Shown in pieces: positions 33,020 to 45,861 of a DNA stretch of 64,000 nucleotides (the first letter of the stretch is position 1; every line of letters starts with the position of its first letter). Both the position numbers and the translations under genes were made by a program. Origin of the DNA: Desmodus rotundus (lineage: Eukaryota; Chordata; Mammalia; Chiroptera; Phyllostomidae). The stretch is taken from assembly GCF_022682495.2 (NCBI RefSeq), contig NC_071388.1, forward strand, positions 85,809,073 through 85,873,072, read 5' to 3'. The notes under the pieces are model-generated. The model was not told the DNA's origin. It made no database searches and saw nothing but the letters and a program-made list of their open reading frames with translations.

Positions 33020-33605
33020 TCAAGTTATTTTAAAACTTTCAGAAAAAGAACATAAATTACCAATATCAAGAATGAAAGAGGAAACATCACTACAGACCTC
33101 ACAGATTTTAGAAGACAAGGAAAAATTATCATCTTCATGCCAATAATTTTAACAAATTATATGAAATCAATATATTTCTTGACAGGTACAAGTGATCAAA
33201 ACTAACAAAAGAAGAGAGAGAAAATCTGAATCATCCTATGTTTATTAAATAACTAGAATTCTATAATTTAAACATATTCTCTTAAAGAAAAATCCAGGTC
33301 CAGATGGCTTAACTGATGAATTCTACTGAATATTTAAAAAATAACAGCAAAGCCAACCAGCTCTTGAAGAAAAAAAGGAGGAGGAGAGGATACTTCCCAA
33401 TTCATTTTATGAGCACAGCCTTACTATCATACCAAACCAGACAGAACCAGTACAAGAAAACTATAAACCAAAATCCCTACCGACGCGAGGGTTCTCCACA
33501 AAACATTAGAAAGTTGAATCCAGTCATAAACAAAAAGGACATTACATCATAACAAAGTGGGGTTTATCCTAGAAGTATGAGCTTGATTTAATATTCAAAT
33601 TATTT
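33020..33605 (+). repeat. Old L1M ORF2 fragment
   Basis: Sense L1 ORF2 at DNA level: 'atcactacagacctcacag', 'aaaaatccaggtccagatgg', 'cttaactgatgaattctac', 'caattcattttatgagca', 'aggacattacatcataac'. This corresponds to the region before the reverse transcriptase active site. Reading frame destroyed; the 78-codon open frame is a remnant. Confidence 0.82.
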
Positions 33606-33639
33606 TAAAAGTTGAAAAAGTGAGATTTAGAACTAAAAT

Positions 33640-34000
33640 GAAGTTTCAGTGGGCATACATGGAGTAAGTGACTGATAGAGGGATGCTAATCATCAAGACA
33701 GCTATGTTATTTTCTTTAGCTAACTGGATTTGGACCCAGTCAGCTGTAGAGAGGACTGTGCAACCCGGGCCTGTGACAGTCTGTGCGTGACACCCCCTGG
33801 CCACAATGAATGGTGTATGTGTGGGTCCCATCAGAGTGAGGGCTAAACTTCTTGTTGTCAGTTGAGCAAAAAAAAAAGTTTTCTCTTGCGCTGGACTCTA
33901 AGTCATACATATGTAATCTCTAGAAGTTTTGCAGCCATTTTGTTATAAAAAGTGAAACTGACATACTAAGGTCGTTGAGATCATCATAAAAAGAAACTAG
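33640..34000. other. Candidate unidentified repeat
   Basis: A discrete G+C-richer block between AT-rich flanks, with 'ggatttggacccagtcag', 'gagaggactgtgcaacccgg' and 'gtgcgtgacaccccctgg', a poly(A) run near 33870, then 'gttttgcagccattttg'. It gives the impression of a dispersed element, but I cannot name it or find its ends. Confidence 0.35.
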
Positions 34001-34449
34001 TGATGAAGCCCAGATCAAGCCATTCACAAAGCCCTTTACATATCGGAATTTCTTCATAGAAGTCAAATACTCTGATTGTATTTGGCTGGGTTATTTCCTA
34101 TTAACTAAGTAATAAATAAACATAGAAGAAAAATCTGAAAATACAGATAAACCCACTCTATTTCCATTAGTTTTGTACTTACTGTAGAAATTTGACAATA
34201 ATATTTAACTTATAAAATCTAAAATTAATATCTTTGTCATCCCCCTGAATAATAATGTCTCTAGAACACTCTGATAGTCCTTTACAATTTATAACTCTTT
34301 AAACATATCTTTATTTTAGCCTCTCAAATTATTTTTTACAGTGTTTGCTTAGATTAACCCACATTTTTACATTTGGTTTTATCATCTCTTTTTCAATCTC
34401 AGACCATTGATTTGGAAACACTTTCTTCCATCTGAAGCACATACTTTAT

Positions 34450-34688
34450 TTTATTTTAAATTTTTTTTTAAAGATTTCATTTATTTATTTTTAGAGAGAG
34501 GGGACGGAGGGAGAAAGAGAGGGAGAGAAACATCGATATGTGAGAGAAACATTGACTGGTTGCCTCTTGCATGCCCCTAACTGGGGACCTGGCCCACATC
34601 CCAGGCATGTGCCTTGACGGGGAATTGAACCACTGACCTTTCAGTTCATAGGCTGACGCTCAATCAACTAAGCCACACCAGTCAGGGC
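34450..34688 (-). mobile_element. VES SINE, minus strand
   Basis: Reverse-oriented VES: the A-rich tail is seen as 'ttttttttaaagatttcatt', and the head at the right as 'agccacaccagtcagggc', with the B-box reading 'ggggaattgaaccactgacc'. Probable target duplications at 34432-34447 ('tgaagcacatacttta') and 34689-34704 ('tgaagcccatatttta'), 2 differences. Confidence 0.92.
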
Positions 34689-34789
34689 TGAAGCCCATAT
34701 TTTAGAATTTCCTTAGGTTAGGAACTATTGATTACAAACTCTCAGTTCTTATTTGTCTGATATGTTTTCATTTGTCCCTTGTTTTTAAA

Positions 34790-35960
34790 TATATTTTTGC
34801 AGGCATGCAATTCCAGGGTGAGAATTCTTTTGTTTCATCATATTAAAATTATTTACTTTCTCTTGCCTTCCATGGTTGTTCTCAATTTAATCATCATTTC
34901 TTGGTGACCTGCTTGTTTTTCTTTTGCATTTTGCTTTTTGCTTTCTGCTTTTTTTTCTTCTAAGAGTTTCCTTGGCACTGGTGTTCTACATTTATCTACA
35001 AGGTGGCTGAGTGAGTTTTTTTATTTTTTATTTTATCCTGTTTGTGCATTTTGAATCTTTGGATACATGTTTTCATTAGTTCTGGAAAGCTCTCTACCAC
35101 TAACTCTTCCAATATTGCTACTGTCCCATCTTACCTCTCACCTTTTTCAGGAATTCCATGACATATGTGAAATCGTCTAACTCTGCCATTTTTATGTGTC
35201 AATATCTTTTTCATATTTCTTGCCTGTTTATATCTTTGTATCACACTCTATATATTTTAGTACTATCTTCCAGTTCAGTAACTCTGACTTTAGCAGCAAC
35301 CCATTAGATTTTCTAAATATTACACTTTTCACATTTAGAAGTTCTAAGTGATTCATTTTCAAATTATTTTAGTCATTTTTAGTGTTTTATTTCTTTAAAC
35401 ATATTAAATATACCAATTGTGTTGATAATTAAAAGTTAAAGCTTTTGCAGGTTTATTGATTCAGCAGGTCCTTGCTCATTGCGGCCATGCTCCCTTGTAT
35501 ATTTTGTGATTTTTGATGGTGACATAGGGATTCTTGGGGTTTATCTGTAGAAATTTTTTGATGCCTGGATTGAAGGTACCTTCCTTTTGAGAGGACTTGT
35601 GGTTACTTTTTCCAAACCCTGAAGAACACTACTAACTTGGCATTACTTTAAATTTGAAATTCACCTTCAGGTTTTTCAGACCATGTGGGTGTGTGAATTG
35701 GGGTTGGCTGTGGTTATGAATTTTAAGGAGACAATTTTCCTCCTTCAACCAATACCAAAGTTTTCTCACAGTTCCCTTAGGAAAAGGGTAATAATGTGGG
35801 TTTCTTTCACTGTCACACTGAATAAGTGTACAGATTCACCATCAGTGTCTACTCTCACACTGAATATTCTACATTCTAGTGAAATTTAAGAATCTCAAAG
35901 ACTCCCCAGTTTGAGAGAACTTTGGAGTTAATCTTCCTGTACTCCTCAAGACCCAAAAAG
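34790..35960 (-). repeat. Ancient L1M/HAL1 ORF1 region
   Basis: Antisense sequence of an old L1-type ORF1 region: 'gaattccatgacatatgtga', 'tttttcatatttcttgcc', 'cttccagttcagtaactctg', 'catttagaagttctaagtg', 'tttctttaaacatattaaa', 'tttttgatgcctggattgaa'. No frame survives. These words are shared by old L1M and by the ancient HAL1, so this may be a much earlier half-L1 than the four young copies. Ends uncertain. Confidence 0.62.
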
Positions 35961-37379
35961 TGAAGTTCAAGTTCAAAAGATTTAGAGATTGCCACTAATA
36001 GACATCAGTGTTCAAGTTCATGCTTTCACTTAGTTTTAGCATCTACATATTCCATACACTCTAGCCATATTACTGATGTGTTTAAACACATGTCTTTTTT
36101 TTTAAATTCTGCATATTTAGGTTCTTGTTTGTTTGTTTTATACTGGGAGTGTCAGTCTGGGTATCTGAGTCTATCTTGCTAACAGGTATGGAAGTCCTCT
36201 TTACATGTCTTCTCTCATGCTCTTTTGTTAGCTGAAGACTCTCGTTCCACACTGTGTCAGTTACTAATTTATTACCTCGGTTCCAAAGTCACTTTTTATT
36301 ACCTGCCATGCAAAAATGCAGCTGGACCTTTTAAATAATTTTTATTTATCAACTGACATAATGCTACACTTTGGCAGTATGGGTGATGGAGAGACATTGC
36401 AAGATAAATGGATTTTCCTTCTGGTTTCTGGTGTGTTTCTTCAGTAGGCTTCTCCAGCACCCGATTCCCATAGCATTCACAACTCCCGTAGCAATCCCCA
36501 GTGTCTGGCTCCTGTAGTGCACAGGGCTTCCCAAGCACCCACCTGCTGCAGTGTGGGTGGCTACACCAGCAGCAGGCTCCAGCACTCAGGAAGCTTCTCC
36601 AGGGCAAGGCTGTCAGCAGCAAGGAGCCGCAGGCAGTTTTCCTAAGCACTGCTTGAGCCGTTTGCTAACAGAGTGCCCTTAGTGAGATACTTCCTTGTGA
36701 ACAGCTTTTCCTTACACTCCCAGGGTATATTCCCAGGACTCCCATCACAGCAACTTCTCTGCCATTCAGTAAATCATGGGTGTAACCTTTTCTGGATCTC
36801 AGACCTGGGGTAGAGCGGAGTTCTTCCTTGGGTATTCCATTTTAGCATTGGGTTGCAGCTGATTCTTGCATCTGCTATTTCTATATTCTTTAGAGTTCTC
36901 TACTTCTTTCCAGTCAGTTCCTCCTTAATCAGATACCCAGATTCTTTATATTAAACTTTCCCTGTTCAATTCACTGTATGATTTTTGTCTCTGATTTGAC
37001 CCTGACAATGGTTACACCTTCATTTGGTAATCTTTTCCCTCCTCATCTGGACTCAGCTCAGCCATCACCATCTTTCTGGTTCAGGTGTATTAGAATGAAT
37101 GATATGAAAATGCCTTTTTTGTAGGTCAAAAATAGTTGAATACTGGCAACTTGGAGTGGTTCAAAATAATATTTTTCCCTGTAGTTCCTACTGCATACCT
37201 CTGCCAGCACTTATCCTACTAATTGAAAATATCAATTTTTTAAAACATAATATCACCTACTATAAGAATACACACTCTTGGGAATGATTTTTAATCTTTT
37301 ATTCCTATGCTTTAATGCCTAATCCAATTCACAGTAATTACTATATGCTAAAAAAAAATGCTTGTTGAACTAACTGAAC
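35961..37379. other. Unassigned, possibly an extension of the old L1/HAL1
   Basis: No gene recognised. 36299-36649 is a G+C-richer tract with a 116-codon minus frame containing many Cys and His residues but no zinc-finger spacing; an overlapping 73-codon frame argues against either. It may be the 5' UTR of the antisense L1/HAL1 at 34790-35960. Confidence 0.4.
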
Positions 37380-37500
37380 ACTGGCAAATCATTTAGTCTC
37401 TCTAATCTTCAATTTCTTTCTCTTCTAACTGGGATCATTAACACCTGCTCTACTTAACTCAAAAGTTCTTAAAATGGACTAAATGAATAGTTGTTCCTAA
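37380..37500 (+). repeat. MIR SINE fragment
   Basis: 'caaatcatttagtctctcta', 'tcttcaatttctttctcttc', 'aactgggatcattaacacc' match the sense MIR core. Confidence 0.6.
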
Positions 37501-37619
37501 TTCCTTAGTACAATGGAAGGCAGATTATGCTACTAAATGTGTTATTTCATGTGGGAAAATAATGGAAGAATTACTCTTTTAATAATAAGGTATTATTTTT
37601 AAAATATTACAATTAATTG

Positions 37620-38600
37620 TAGAGTAGTTAAAGAACACAAAAGTATAAAGAAAATATTATTATTCAATATCCTACTAACCAGAGATAAAACTGTTAATAT
37701 TTTCACGGAGATATTTCTAGTATTTTTATCCATGAATATTTTAAAAACTGAAATTTAGAAAAAGCTGTTATGTATAAACTTTCACATTCTGCTTTTTCCA
37801 TTCAATGTAACTTGTGAGCATTTTCCTATGAATTACAGTGAGCATTAAATACCCTTTCAAAACATGTTTTACTGGCTGATAATATTCTATCATATGTAAG
37901 CCACCAATAACTTACCAAGTTAATGGGACATTTATGATATTTTAATTTTTTGCATTTAAAATACTGTTAAGATAAACATTCTTACAAATATTTATGCACA
38001 TCTCTCATTGTTTCCTTAAAATACATTAGTAGGAGGATATAGTAGATCAAAGAATACAAATATTTTTATGGTTTTTTGAAACTATTGCCAAATTTCTTTC
38101 AAAAACCTTAACTAATTTGCACTCCAGCATGAGACTAGCATTTCAATGCATACTCAGCAACAAAATGGTTTGAAAACAAGCCAATTTAGTTGTTGAAAAT
38201 ACTATTTACTTACATTCATATTTCTTTTATTTTTTGTAATTATTGTAGGTTTCCATGTTTAGTCCTTTGGAAATTAAGTATTTGTCTGCACCCTTCTTTT
38301 TAAAAAGATTGAGAGCAACATATTTTTATGTAATTTTAAAATGTTATTTATATTATGGCTATTAACTGATTTTTCATATTTTAAATTTTTTCATATGTTT
38401 TGATAAGTGTGCAAAATTTAAAAATTTTATAGCAAGTATCTTGACTATATATTGAATATGCGATCAATCTTTCCCCTAGTTATTTCTTGCATTGATTTGA
38501 TGTTTAACGGATTCTTCTCAAAGCTAGTATCAGATGGTCACCTGTATTCTACCCTTTTTATCCAGTCCCAGTTATTTTATTATTTAAGTTTTAGTGTAAA
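37620..38600 (-). repeat. Old L1M 3' region, antisense
   Basis: 'gtatttttatccatgaatat', 'ttcctatgaattacagtg', 'taatattctatcatatgtaa', 'gatcaaagaatacaaatatt', 'aaactattgccaaatttctt', 'ttgcactccagcatgagac' follow the order of an L1M 3' region read in reverse. Degenerate, without frames. Confidence 0.7.
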
Positions 38601-38621
38601 ACATGAGGTCGACAGTATTCT

Positions 38622-38654
38622 TTCCAGTGTACTGTGCCTCCCTGATTCAGTCTA
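38622..38654 (+). repeat. 33 bp direct repeat, copy 1
   Basis: 'ccagtgtactgtgcctccct' core within a 33 bp segment that recurs at 40819-40851 with one difference. Confidence 0.9.
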
Positions 38655-40818
38655 AAAATATAATAATATATTCATTATTTGATAATCTAGAAGTTAAACT
38701 AAATATATTTTCAAAATCTGTAGACAATGCTAAGCATTTTGGGGGGGGTGGGAATTTAAAGTAACTGAACTATATGCTTTAAAAAAGTTAATAATAAATA
38801 TGATTTTGCTTTATTTGTTTTATGATTGTCCGATAGGTACATATAGTGTCCATAATGGTCTAGCCTTTACAAGCCTTTTATTATTTATAATATTCATTAA
38901 AGAGACCATTCTCAACATGTGAGTAAATCCTGTTTTCTAAAGTGAATTTTCCCAGCATATAGATAGCAGGCACATTAATAGTCAATTGCCTTTTGAATTT
39001 GAAGTACTATATTTGTGGAAAGGGTATGTGTGTGTAATATCTGGCAGCAATGCCAGTGCAGCTAAAGGTAATGAATGGTAGCTTTACAAAGTGTTCCTCC
39101 TACTCCATTCTTCTGGCTTCCAATGCATTCTTCCTCTTGCTTGCCATAGGGGATGACCCTCTTGCATTTTTGTCCTCTCAACAGCACCCAATATCCAGAG
39201 TCCTCAGATCCGGTTGTATGAGGACTAGGGAGGTTTCCAGGCATTCTACTTAGGTATGATACATAGTTTCATGAAATGTATTAGAATTCCTCAGGAGATA
39301 TTGCATTCCCCCACTCACCCCCACTGGAGTTGGTTAGAAATTTCTCACCAGCAACCTAAAATAACTATCCTCAAGGTTCCTTGGAATGAATCAACTGAAG
39401 GTCTTATTGAAAACACAAACTGCTACTCTGGTTAACTCACTCAGAAAAAAAACAACTTCAAAAATGTTCAATACTTCATGGTATCTCCAAGAAGCCTGGT
39501 CAACCAGGACCAGAAGCTATCCTGCCAGGCACAGTGCCCCAAAACCTGCTGCAGAACTGGCCTCGCAGTGTGGCTGCCTCTGTACCTGCCACTGTCCCAT
39601 TAGCAGGCGGGATTCGGAGTAGTCCCTGTGTCTTCACATCCTGAATTTGACTCAGGGCCCAGAGTGGGTGAGTCTGATTGGTGGACTCTATGACATAGCT
39701 GCAAGGGAGGCTTAGAAAGTGAGTTGCTGATATTTTCAGTGCCTAAGAAAAGGTTTGCCCATTGTCCGAAGGAGGGATTCACATGCCGGAGAGACGTAAG
39801 GAATGTCAAATACCCATTCCCTCGGCAAATGCAGAAAAACAACCAGAGTTTTTACAAGAATCTGGACATGGTATCACCAGAAGTTCTCAAAAGAATTGAC
39901 AGCATCTCCATATACCATCTTTAGTCCTTATTTAATAATACTTAATACTAGAAATCTACCATATGCATGGCATGATAAAATGTATAAGAAATTCTTGCTA
40001 CCCTCAGAAGACTATAATCTACTTGTGGAAGCAAGATTTACATCAACAAGATTTTTAAATTTTGACCTAATTAAAACACAAGGACAATGCAAAATAGTGT
40101 ACAACTGTGGTCTTAGTTTGGGTTTTTCTCTAAGCAGACCCGAGGCAAGAACTTAGTTAAGGCAATGTATCTTAAACTTGGTCCCAGGAAGCAAGAGTGA
40201 AGAAGGAGGGGAAATGCATGAGAAAAAGAGGAACAGCCACTACGGCAGTGTCATTTAGAAGTCATTGTTGTAGACAATGGGGGCTCATTTCTGCCAGGAT
40301 ATCTAAGAAGCATACAGAATAGATATGCCCACCTGAAAACAGCAGGCAAAAGTATTTATCCACTGGTTCCCAGCCCATAGACGAAGGGTTTCTGCTAGGA
40401 ACAATTGCTCTCCCACATTTCCAGGCTGGGCATGTCCATAGCACAAGTTGCCTTATATTGGAGAAGCCCTGTGAGTGAAAAAGTGCATTCGAGGTGGGTG
40501 AGGTGGGATGCCCACGGAGTGAAGTGAGTTTGAGCTTGTATCAGAGCTGCAGCTGAACTCAAAGGTGGGTCAAAGGGATGTGACAAGGGCACCAGGGGTG
40601 CCTGTAACAACTGTCAACCTATGGAAACACTTAATAGGGGTGATGCATTTCAAACACAAGGTTACTGCAGACAGGAATGTTTGGCGTGGCTTCCTTAAGG
40701 AAGCTGGATTCCAGCTGAGCCTGGAAAGAACTGATATGATTTCTCATCCCAGGAATTTTGCAACGTATCAGGATCTGAAGTTTTGCAGTCTGTCTGTGCT
40801 GAAGGCAGCAGTTGTACA
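38655..40818. other. Segment between 33 bp direct repeats
   Basis: 2164 bp with no recognised gene. A poly(G) run lies at about 38741-38748, and a degraded L2-like reverse piece at 39925-40050 ('aatacttaatactagaaat', 'ctcagaagactataatctac'). Frames up to 117 codons (39803-40156) have no recognisable domains. Confidence 0.5.
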
Positions 40819-40851
40819 TTCCAGTGTTCTGTGCCTCCCTGATTCAGTCTA
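40819..40851 (+). repeat. 33 bp direct repeat, copy 2
   Basis: Matches 38622-38654 at 32 of 33 positions (the middle A is T here). Confidence 0.9.
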
Positions 40852-42049
40852 TATTCTCTTTCTTTTCTTGTAATAACATTATATTAATGGTTATGGCATT
40901 TAGGCATCTTTCAAATGCTTGCCTAAGCTTTGACACCAAAAAAATACTCCCTCAATTCAAGTGATTTTAGACTACTAGAGATTCTGATAACAGTTAATAG
41001 TGGTTACTTTTAAAAGTTCTTATGTACAAAAAAATATAGCCTGTAATAACTTAATGATGATTCTGATAAAATAAGCTATCATAAAATTTTTTAAATTTAC
41101 TTAGTATAAAATTTATGACTAAGTAAAATAGATGATATAATTTTCTCTCTGAACTTTCATAGCTTTGCTTAAAAGGCATCTGTAAAATAAAAATGAAGAA
41201 CTTTCCTTTTATTTAGGAGCCAGCAATGATATCAAGATATGTATATATTTTAAAGTGTTTATAATCTTAATGTAAAATGTGGGTCTATCAAGAGTTACAT
41301 TTTTTCATTTACCTCATCTTGCTTATTGCTGTCAATAAAATCTTCCCAATATATTGGAAGAAGTGAAACTCCATTTTCTCTAAAAATTTATATGACATCA
41401 ACTCTACCTAAACCCATGTTGCGTACTAACCCCCAATTATTTCAAAGCCAAGTGGTTTCAGACTTACAAATGCCTGATTCATAGGTGCCCCTAACATAAG
41501 GCTGTTTGGTTGTCTCCTTCTTTCTCTCACACTCACTCACTCACACTGAAATGAGATTCCTTTTCATTTCATTTCACTCGTCTTTCTTGTCTGAACAATC
41601 TCTCTTTGAACAACTGCTCACTGACTGCAGTTGAGGATACTATAGAAGGGCACAGAAATGTGTATAAAGATCCCACGTCTCCATGCCCCATCATCTCCCT
41701 TTGCTCTAAGGCCAGTGATGGCCCCTTGTAACCGCTCTGTGTTCTTCTGCCCCCAACTCCCTCACGCTTCCATAACGTCAGGGGACGGCTATTCAGCTAT
41801 TCCCAGAATTCAGAGGTCCGTTTAAAAGGCCCTTCTGCTTTCCTTGGCTTCCCCAACTTTTGAGTTTCCTCAGTAAACTCCCCGCCTTTTGACCGATAAA
41901 ATGACATAATGTTCTTAAATGCAATTTGGAAGCTATAAAGCAGTGTACGAAGGCAGTATATTGTCATCATTTGTGATCTGTCCTAATATCCCAAGTCAGG
42001 CCTGATGAGTAGTGCCCATAGTAAGAGCTTCAAAAAAGGAGAAAAGTCC
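40852..42049. other. Unassigned non-coding stretch
   Basis: No gene recognised. A (CACT)n-like microsatellite sits at about 41528-41548. 41640-41900 is G+C-richer but has no frame or repeat I can identify. Confidence 0.5.
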
Positions 42050-42330
42050 AAAGTTTCATATATGAAATTTCTTTTCTCACTGAAAAAATACACATATTAA
42101 ATGAGTAATGTAATATTCCATAAAAATGGAAAATACACACCCCAAATTTGACCGTCCAAAATTAGCCAGATTCTACTAAATTCTTGTTGTCTTTCTACCC
42201 ATGCAATTGTGGTCATATTATATGCACAATTTTGTAGTCTACCCTTTTCAGTGAACATTATAGTAGAAAAACTTTAAATATTGTTATATACCCCATAACA
42301 TCCTATAAAGTGAAATATTTTATTGAAATT
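42050..42330 (-). repeat. Possible old L1 3' UTR, antisense
   Basis: 'cacaattttgtagtctaccc', 'ttttcagtgaacattatag', 'taaatattgttatatacc' resemble a reverse L1M 3' UTR. Weak. Confidence 0.38.
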
Positions 42331-42439
42331 TTATGTAACAAAAATGCTAGCACCTCTTAAACCTTTGAAGGTATTCAGAAGGTATTCCCTTTAAAACATT
42401 CATAATTTTTTCCAGCTACACCCTCTAATTAAATTTGCC

Positions 42440-42545
42440 TTTACTCAAACTCACTTAAATACATGCACCTTAAATAGATTAACTATATGATATATAAATT
42501 GCATCTTAATAAAGCTGTTAATAAAACATTATAATAAAAATATAA
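42440..42545 (+). repeat. L1 3' terminus
   Basis: 'gatatataaattgcatctta', 'ataaagctgttaataaaac' match the sense L1M end with an A-rich tail. Confidence 0.58.
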
Positions 42546-43364
42546 ATCTATGTCCCCCTAAATGGGATTACATTTTAAACTATTTGATAGAGAGGCAGGA
42601 TGATTTATTTAAATATTAATTGTGTTTCAGACTGTGTACGTTTGTTCTCTATTCTCCGTCTCAGATGGAAGCCGAAGATTTTGTATTTCCTTTCTTCAGA
42701 GGTGTTTGTGTGGTCAAGTAGAACCTACGTGAGGCAAATTCCCTTTCCAACTTGGATGAAAAATCAAAATGCACTGAAGAGTTTATGCTCACAGAGGGAA
42801 GGGAAAAAGGGAAGGGCCTCTGAAAGCAGCAACAGGGAAAAGGAGGGCTGTTCTACAGCTTGAGAGAGGTCAGGGGTAGAGGGACTCTGGGGCAGGTGAC
42901 CTTGGACTGCAGTTCCTGGCAGAGCTGGGTCCCAGGCACAGATGTAAGATTCACTCAAACTTGCTCTGCCCCAGCAGTGTCACTGAAGCATCAGAACACC
43001 AGAGACAAAAAGGTCCTCTTAGGCTGGCATCCATCCCAGTGGAAACAAGACTGGCCTTCCAGGAGCTTTGGCTTTTAGTAGAATCGAGCAATTTTACACG
43101 AACCCTTCCAGGGATGGGGAGTCCCAGTAATCACTGATTCAATCTCTTGCCAGCCTGGAGGCCAAAGATGCACGCTTAGGTTTAAACTGGTTTATAGGAA
43201 AAAAAGAAATGCAGTCATTTTCACTAAGAACATTCATATTTGCTATGCTACTACTGCAACCATGTAGACTGCAATTATTCTCAAAATATCATCACACATA
43301 GGTGACTAACCAGTTTTTTGAAGAAAGGCTTTTTTCCCTCCCTCAAAATGGGGTAGGACTGCTA
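42546..43364. other. Unassigned non-coding stretch
   Basis: No gene recognised. Several + frames (87 and 72 codons) abut at 42600-43078, but without splice-like organisation or protein signature. Confidence 0.5.
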
Positions 43365-43540
43365 CATTTTAAGCATGGAAGGGATCATGTAGATCTAGTC
43401 CATCCTTGTCAATTTATGGATGAAAAACTTGAACCGGCAGAAGGTGAGGTAAATCCCCCAGAGTTCACAGAGTTGAACCTGAGCTAGAATCAGGTATCCA
43501 CACTCCTAACCAGTGCTCTGCCACTTTCTTGGAGTAGGAT
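43365..43540 (-). repeat. MIR SINE
   Basis: 'ggaagggatcatgtagatct', 'agtccatccttgtcaattta', 'atggatgaaaaacttgaacc', 'ccagtgctctgccactttc' fit MIR in reverse. Confidence 0.65.
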
Positions 43541-45109
43541 TTGCAGTCGCCATATTATGTTGCCAGTAGATTGATGAATTATCAAGCCTGGTTGGGCAGC
43601 CTTGTAGTTGTCCACTCTATGCGTACAGATGTGGAGCTGGATAATAGTCACATGTTTAATTGTGATAAAGCCTGGCTTTAGTGTGATTTGCTTGAGAACA
43701 GTGGGCTTTCAAGTTTGTAGAGTTCACCAGAAGAACATTGTTGCAACCCAGGTTGCACATTTACAGTAACCCTTCTCCCAAAAACATCAGTGAGCAATTG
43801 TCATCATTACAATGTACTGTATGAGAAAAGAACATTTTATACCGGATAAGCACATTTGTTTCTTTTAAGGATCCTACAGTGACTTCCAAAAGACACACTT
43901 TGACCTACATTTTAGTACTTCTATAATATAACAGTGAGGTAATTCAGAAGTGAAGAACCAGCAGAAATGACAACATAAGAAGCAAAGGGTCAGAAATATT
44001 GTGAAACAAATGATACATTGCACAAGGGTTGGTTCTACATAAGGATATGTAATAATGCAAATGATTAAAATGAAGTTGATGCTTTTGTTTGTTGTACACT
44101 GGTTAAAAAAATCAGTACAGAGTGGCCTAAGTGTTTGTGGTTCGTTGTGACACCTGCAGAACTATCCTTCTCTTTGGTGTCACCCTTTGCATGCTGGTCA
44201 AACATTGGTTGTGCATTTTATCACCATTTAAGTACTTTCCCTACTCACTAACTTAGAAGCAATTTAAGCAATTTCGAATTCCCACTCTGGGAAAATAAAA
44301 CTGCCATTAAAAGAAAACACATTTACTTTGATTTACTGCTATCAATCCTTTTTAATTCAAAAGTATATTTTTTGAATTACATCTTTGTTCAGTAATTCCA
44401 CCTACAGAGTGTGGTTTTTGTTGAAGGAATCAAATGTAATTTTTATCTGGCGACCTTACTAAATTTTAAATCTAAGTTTTGGGCTTTATTTATATAGCAG
44501 TTTTTCTTCTTATAAAAATGTAAATATGTTAACAGTTCTCTGTGGCAGATCATTTGTGATATTATGAGGTCACCAATGCTGAAGTTAAAGTTCAGAAACA
44601 GGAATATTAGAGGCAGGTAGCCAACCAGCAGCCCTGGCTGGACCTCACAGGGTCACTGACCTTTGAGGAGTTTCCCCAGATCAGTAGTGGATCTGGAATA
44701 TTATGGGACTAGAAATTTGACTTTGTCAGTGTACCCAGGCTTGATCAATTCAAGCAACTATTTAATATTTAATAAATTCTCAAAGACACTAATCTATAGG
44801 CCCCCATGCAGATTTAGTCCTTTGAAATGGTGAGAAGAACTTGGGCTACAAATTCAGCCTTGACGTTCTAGGTATACTGGTGAGCAGAATGTGGAAAGAA
44901 TCCACTCTCTTTATTTATAGCATGGAAGATAAAGAGGTGCAAAATATGTGGAAAATTACCACCCCACTTTTGTTCCCATCCAAAAATGGACAAATCACTG
45001 TGATTGCTTTATTGTAGTTTTCAATAAAGCAGATGTCAAGAGATTATAGGCCCACACATTATACTTGCTTTAGTTTCTAGAGGAAAAAAATTCTTAGAGC
45101 TTGTCAAAG
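43541..45109. other. Unassigned non-coding stretch
   Basis: No gene or nameable repeat. A (CCTGG)-poor, AT-rich interval with few CpG; possibly ordinary unique sequence. Confidence 0.5.
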
Positions 45110-45255
45110 ACTTACGGATTAGAGAGGTGGAAGGGATACCTCGCCCCACCCCCAACTCTCAGGTGAGAAAATCTTGGACACAAAGCTATCAAATCACAGT
45201 GGTAAGGCTGCGGTCGACCCTGGTCTCTGAATCCCACTGCAGCATTCTTCCTACT
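45110..45255 (-). repeat. MIR SINE fragment
   Basis: 'ggattagagaggtggaaggg', 'ctctcaggtgagaaaatctt', 'aaatcacagtggtaaggctg', 'ctgaatcccactgcagcatt' are reverse MIR-like. Confidence 0.55.
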
Positions 45256-45842
45256 TCATCAGGCTTTTAAAAGAATTGCACTGCTATGTTTTAATAAAAA
45301 ATTTCTAAGTAAATCCAATAATGGATTTATACTCATTTATACATTTCTCTGAGTTGCAATGGGTTTTTGTTACATAAAACACAAAGATATAGCATAAGAA
45401 GTTCTAACACTTCATCTTTTATTGACAACATTATCCGGCACTGGAGGTCCGGGGACATGAAATCCAGGGGAGCAGGGGATAAAGATTCTATGACCTTGAA
45501 GACTAGAGGTGAATGAAGTCAAAAAGAGAAAACAAACAAACAAACAAAATACAGTTCTTGCCACCTAGCAGGAAAGCATCACTAAGCTTCTTTCTGCTGC
45601 TTTTGTGCAGCATTTGAGAAATTAAGTAATGACTTCCCACTTCTTTTAGGCATTCCAGCCACTCACTTTGCCTAAAATTGCCCAAGTATAGTAAGCTCTG
45701 TACAACTTCATGAAAAAAGGCAGTTCCCACACACTCTGTGTGTGAACGACTCAGTGAGAGCTATCCTGATCATCTCATTTAAAACTGCAATACCTCTACC
45801 TCCACACCCATCTCCCTTCCCCTGCTCTCTTATTCCAGATAT
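45256..45842. other. Unassigned stretch with an (AAAC)n run
   Basis: No gene seen. (AAAC)n at 45530-45549. Minus frames of 75 and 63 codons overlap each other at 45503-45899 and are not convincing. Confidence 0.5.
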
Positions 45843-45861
45843 CTCCCTTCTCCCACTTTGA

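Noticed and set aside
36299..36649. Cys/His-rich minus frame as a zinc-finger gene
   Set aside because: Cys and His spacing does not fit C2H2 or other finger patterns, and a second open frame overlaps it.
38655..40818. Processed pseudogene between 33 bp repeats
   Set aside because: No poly(A) at either inner edge and no recognisable coding sequence inside.
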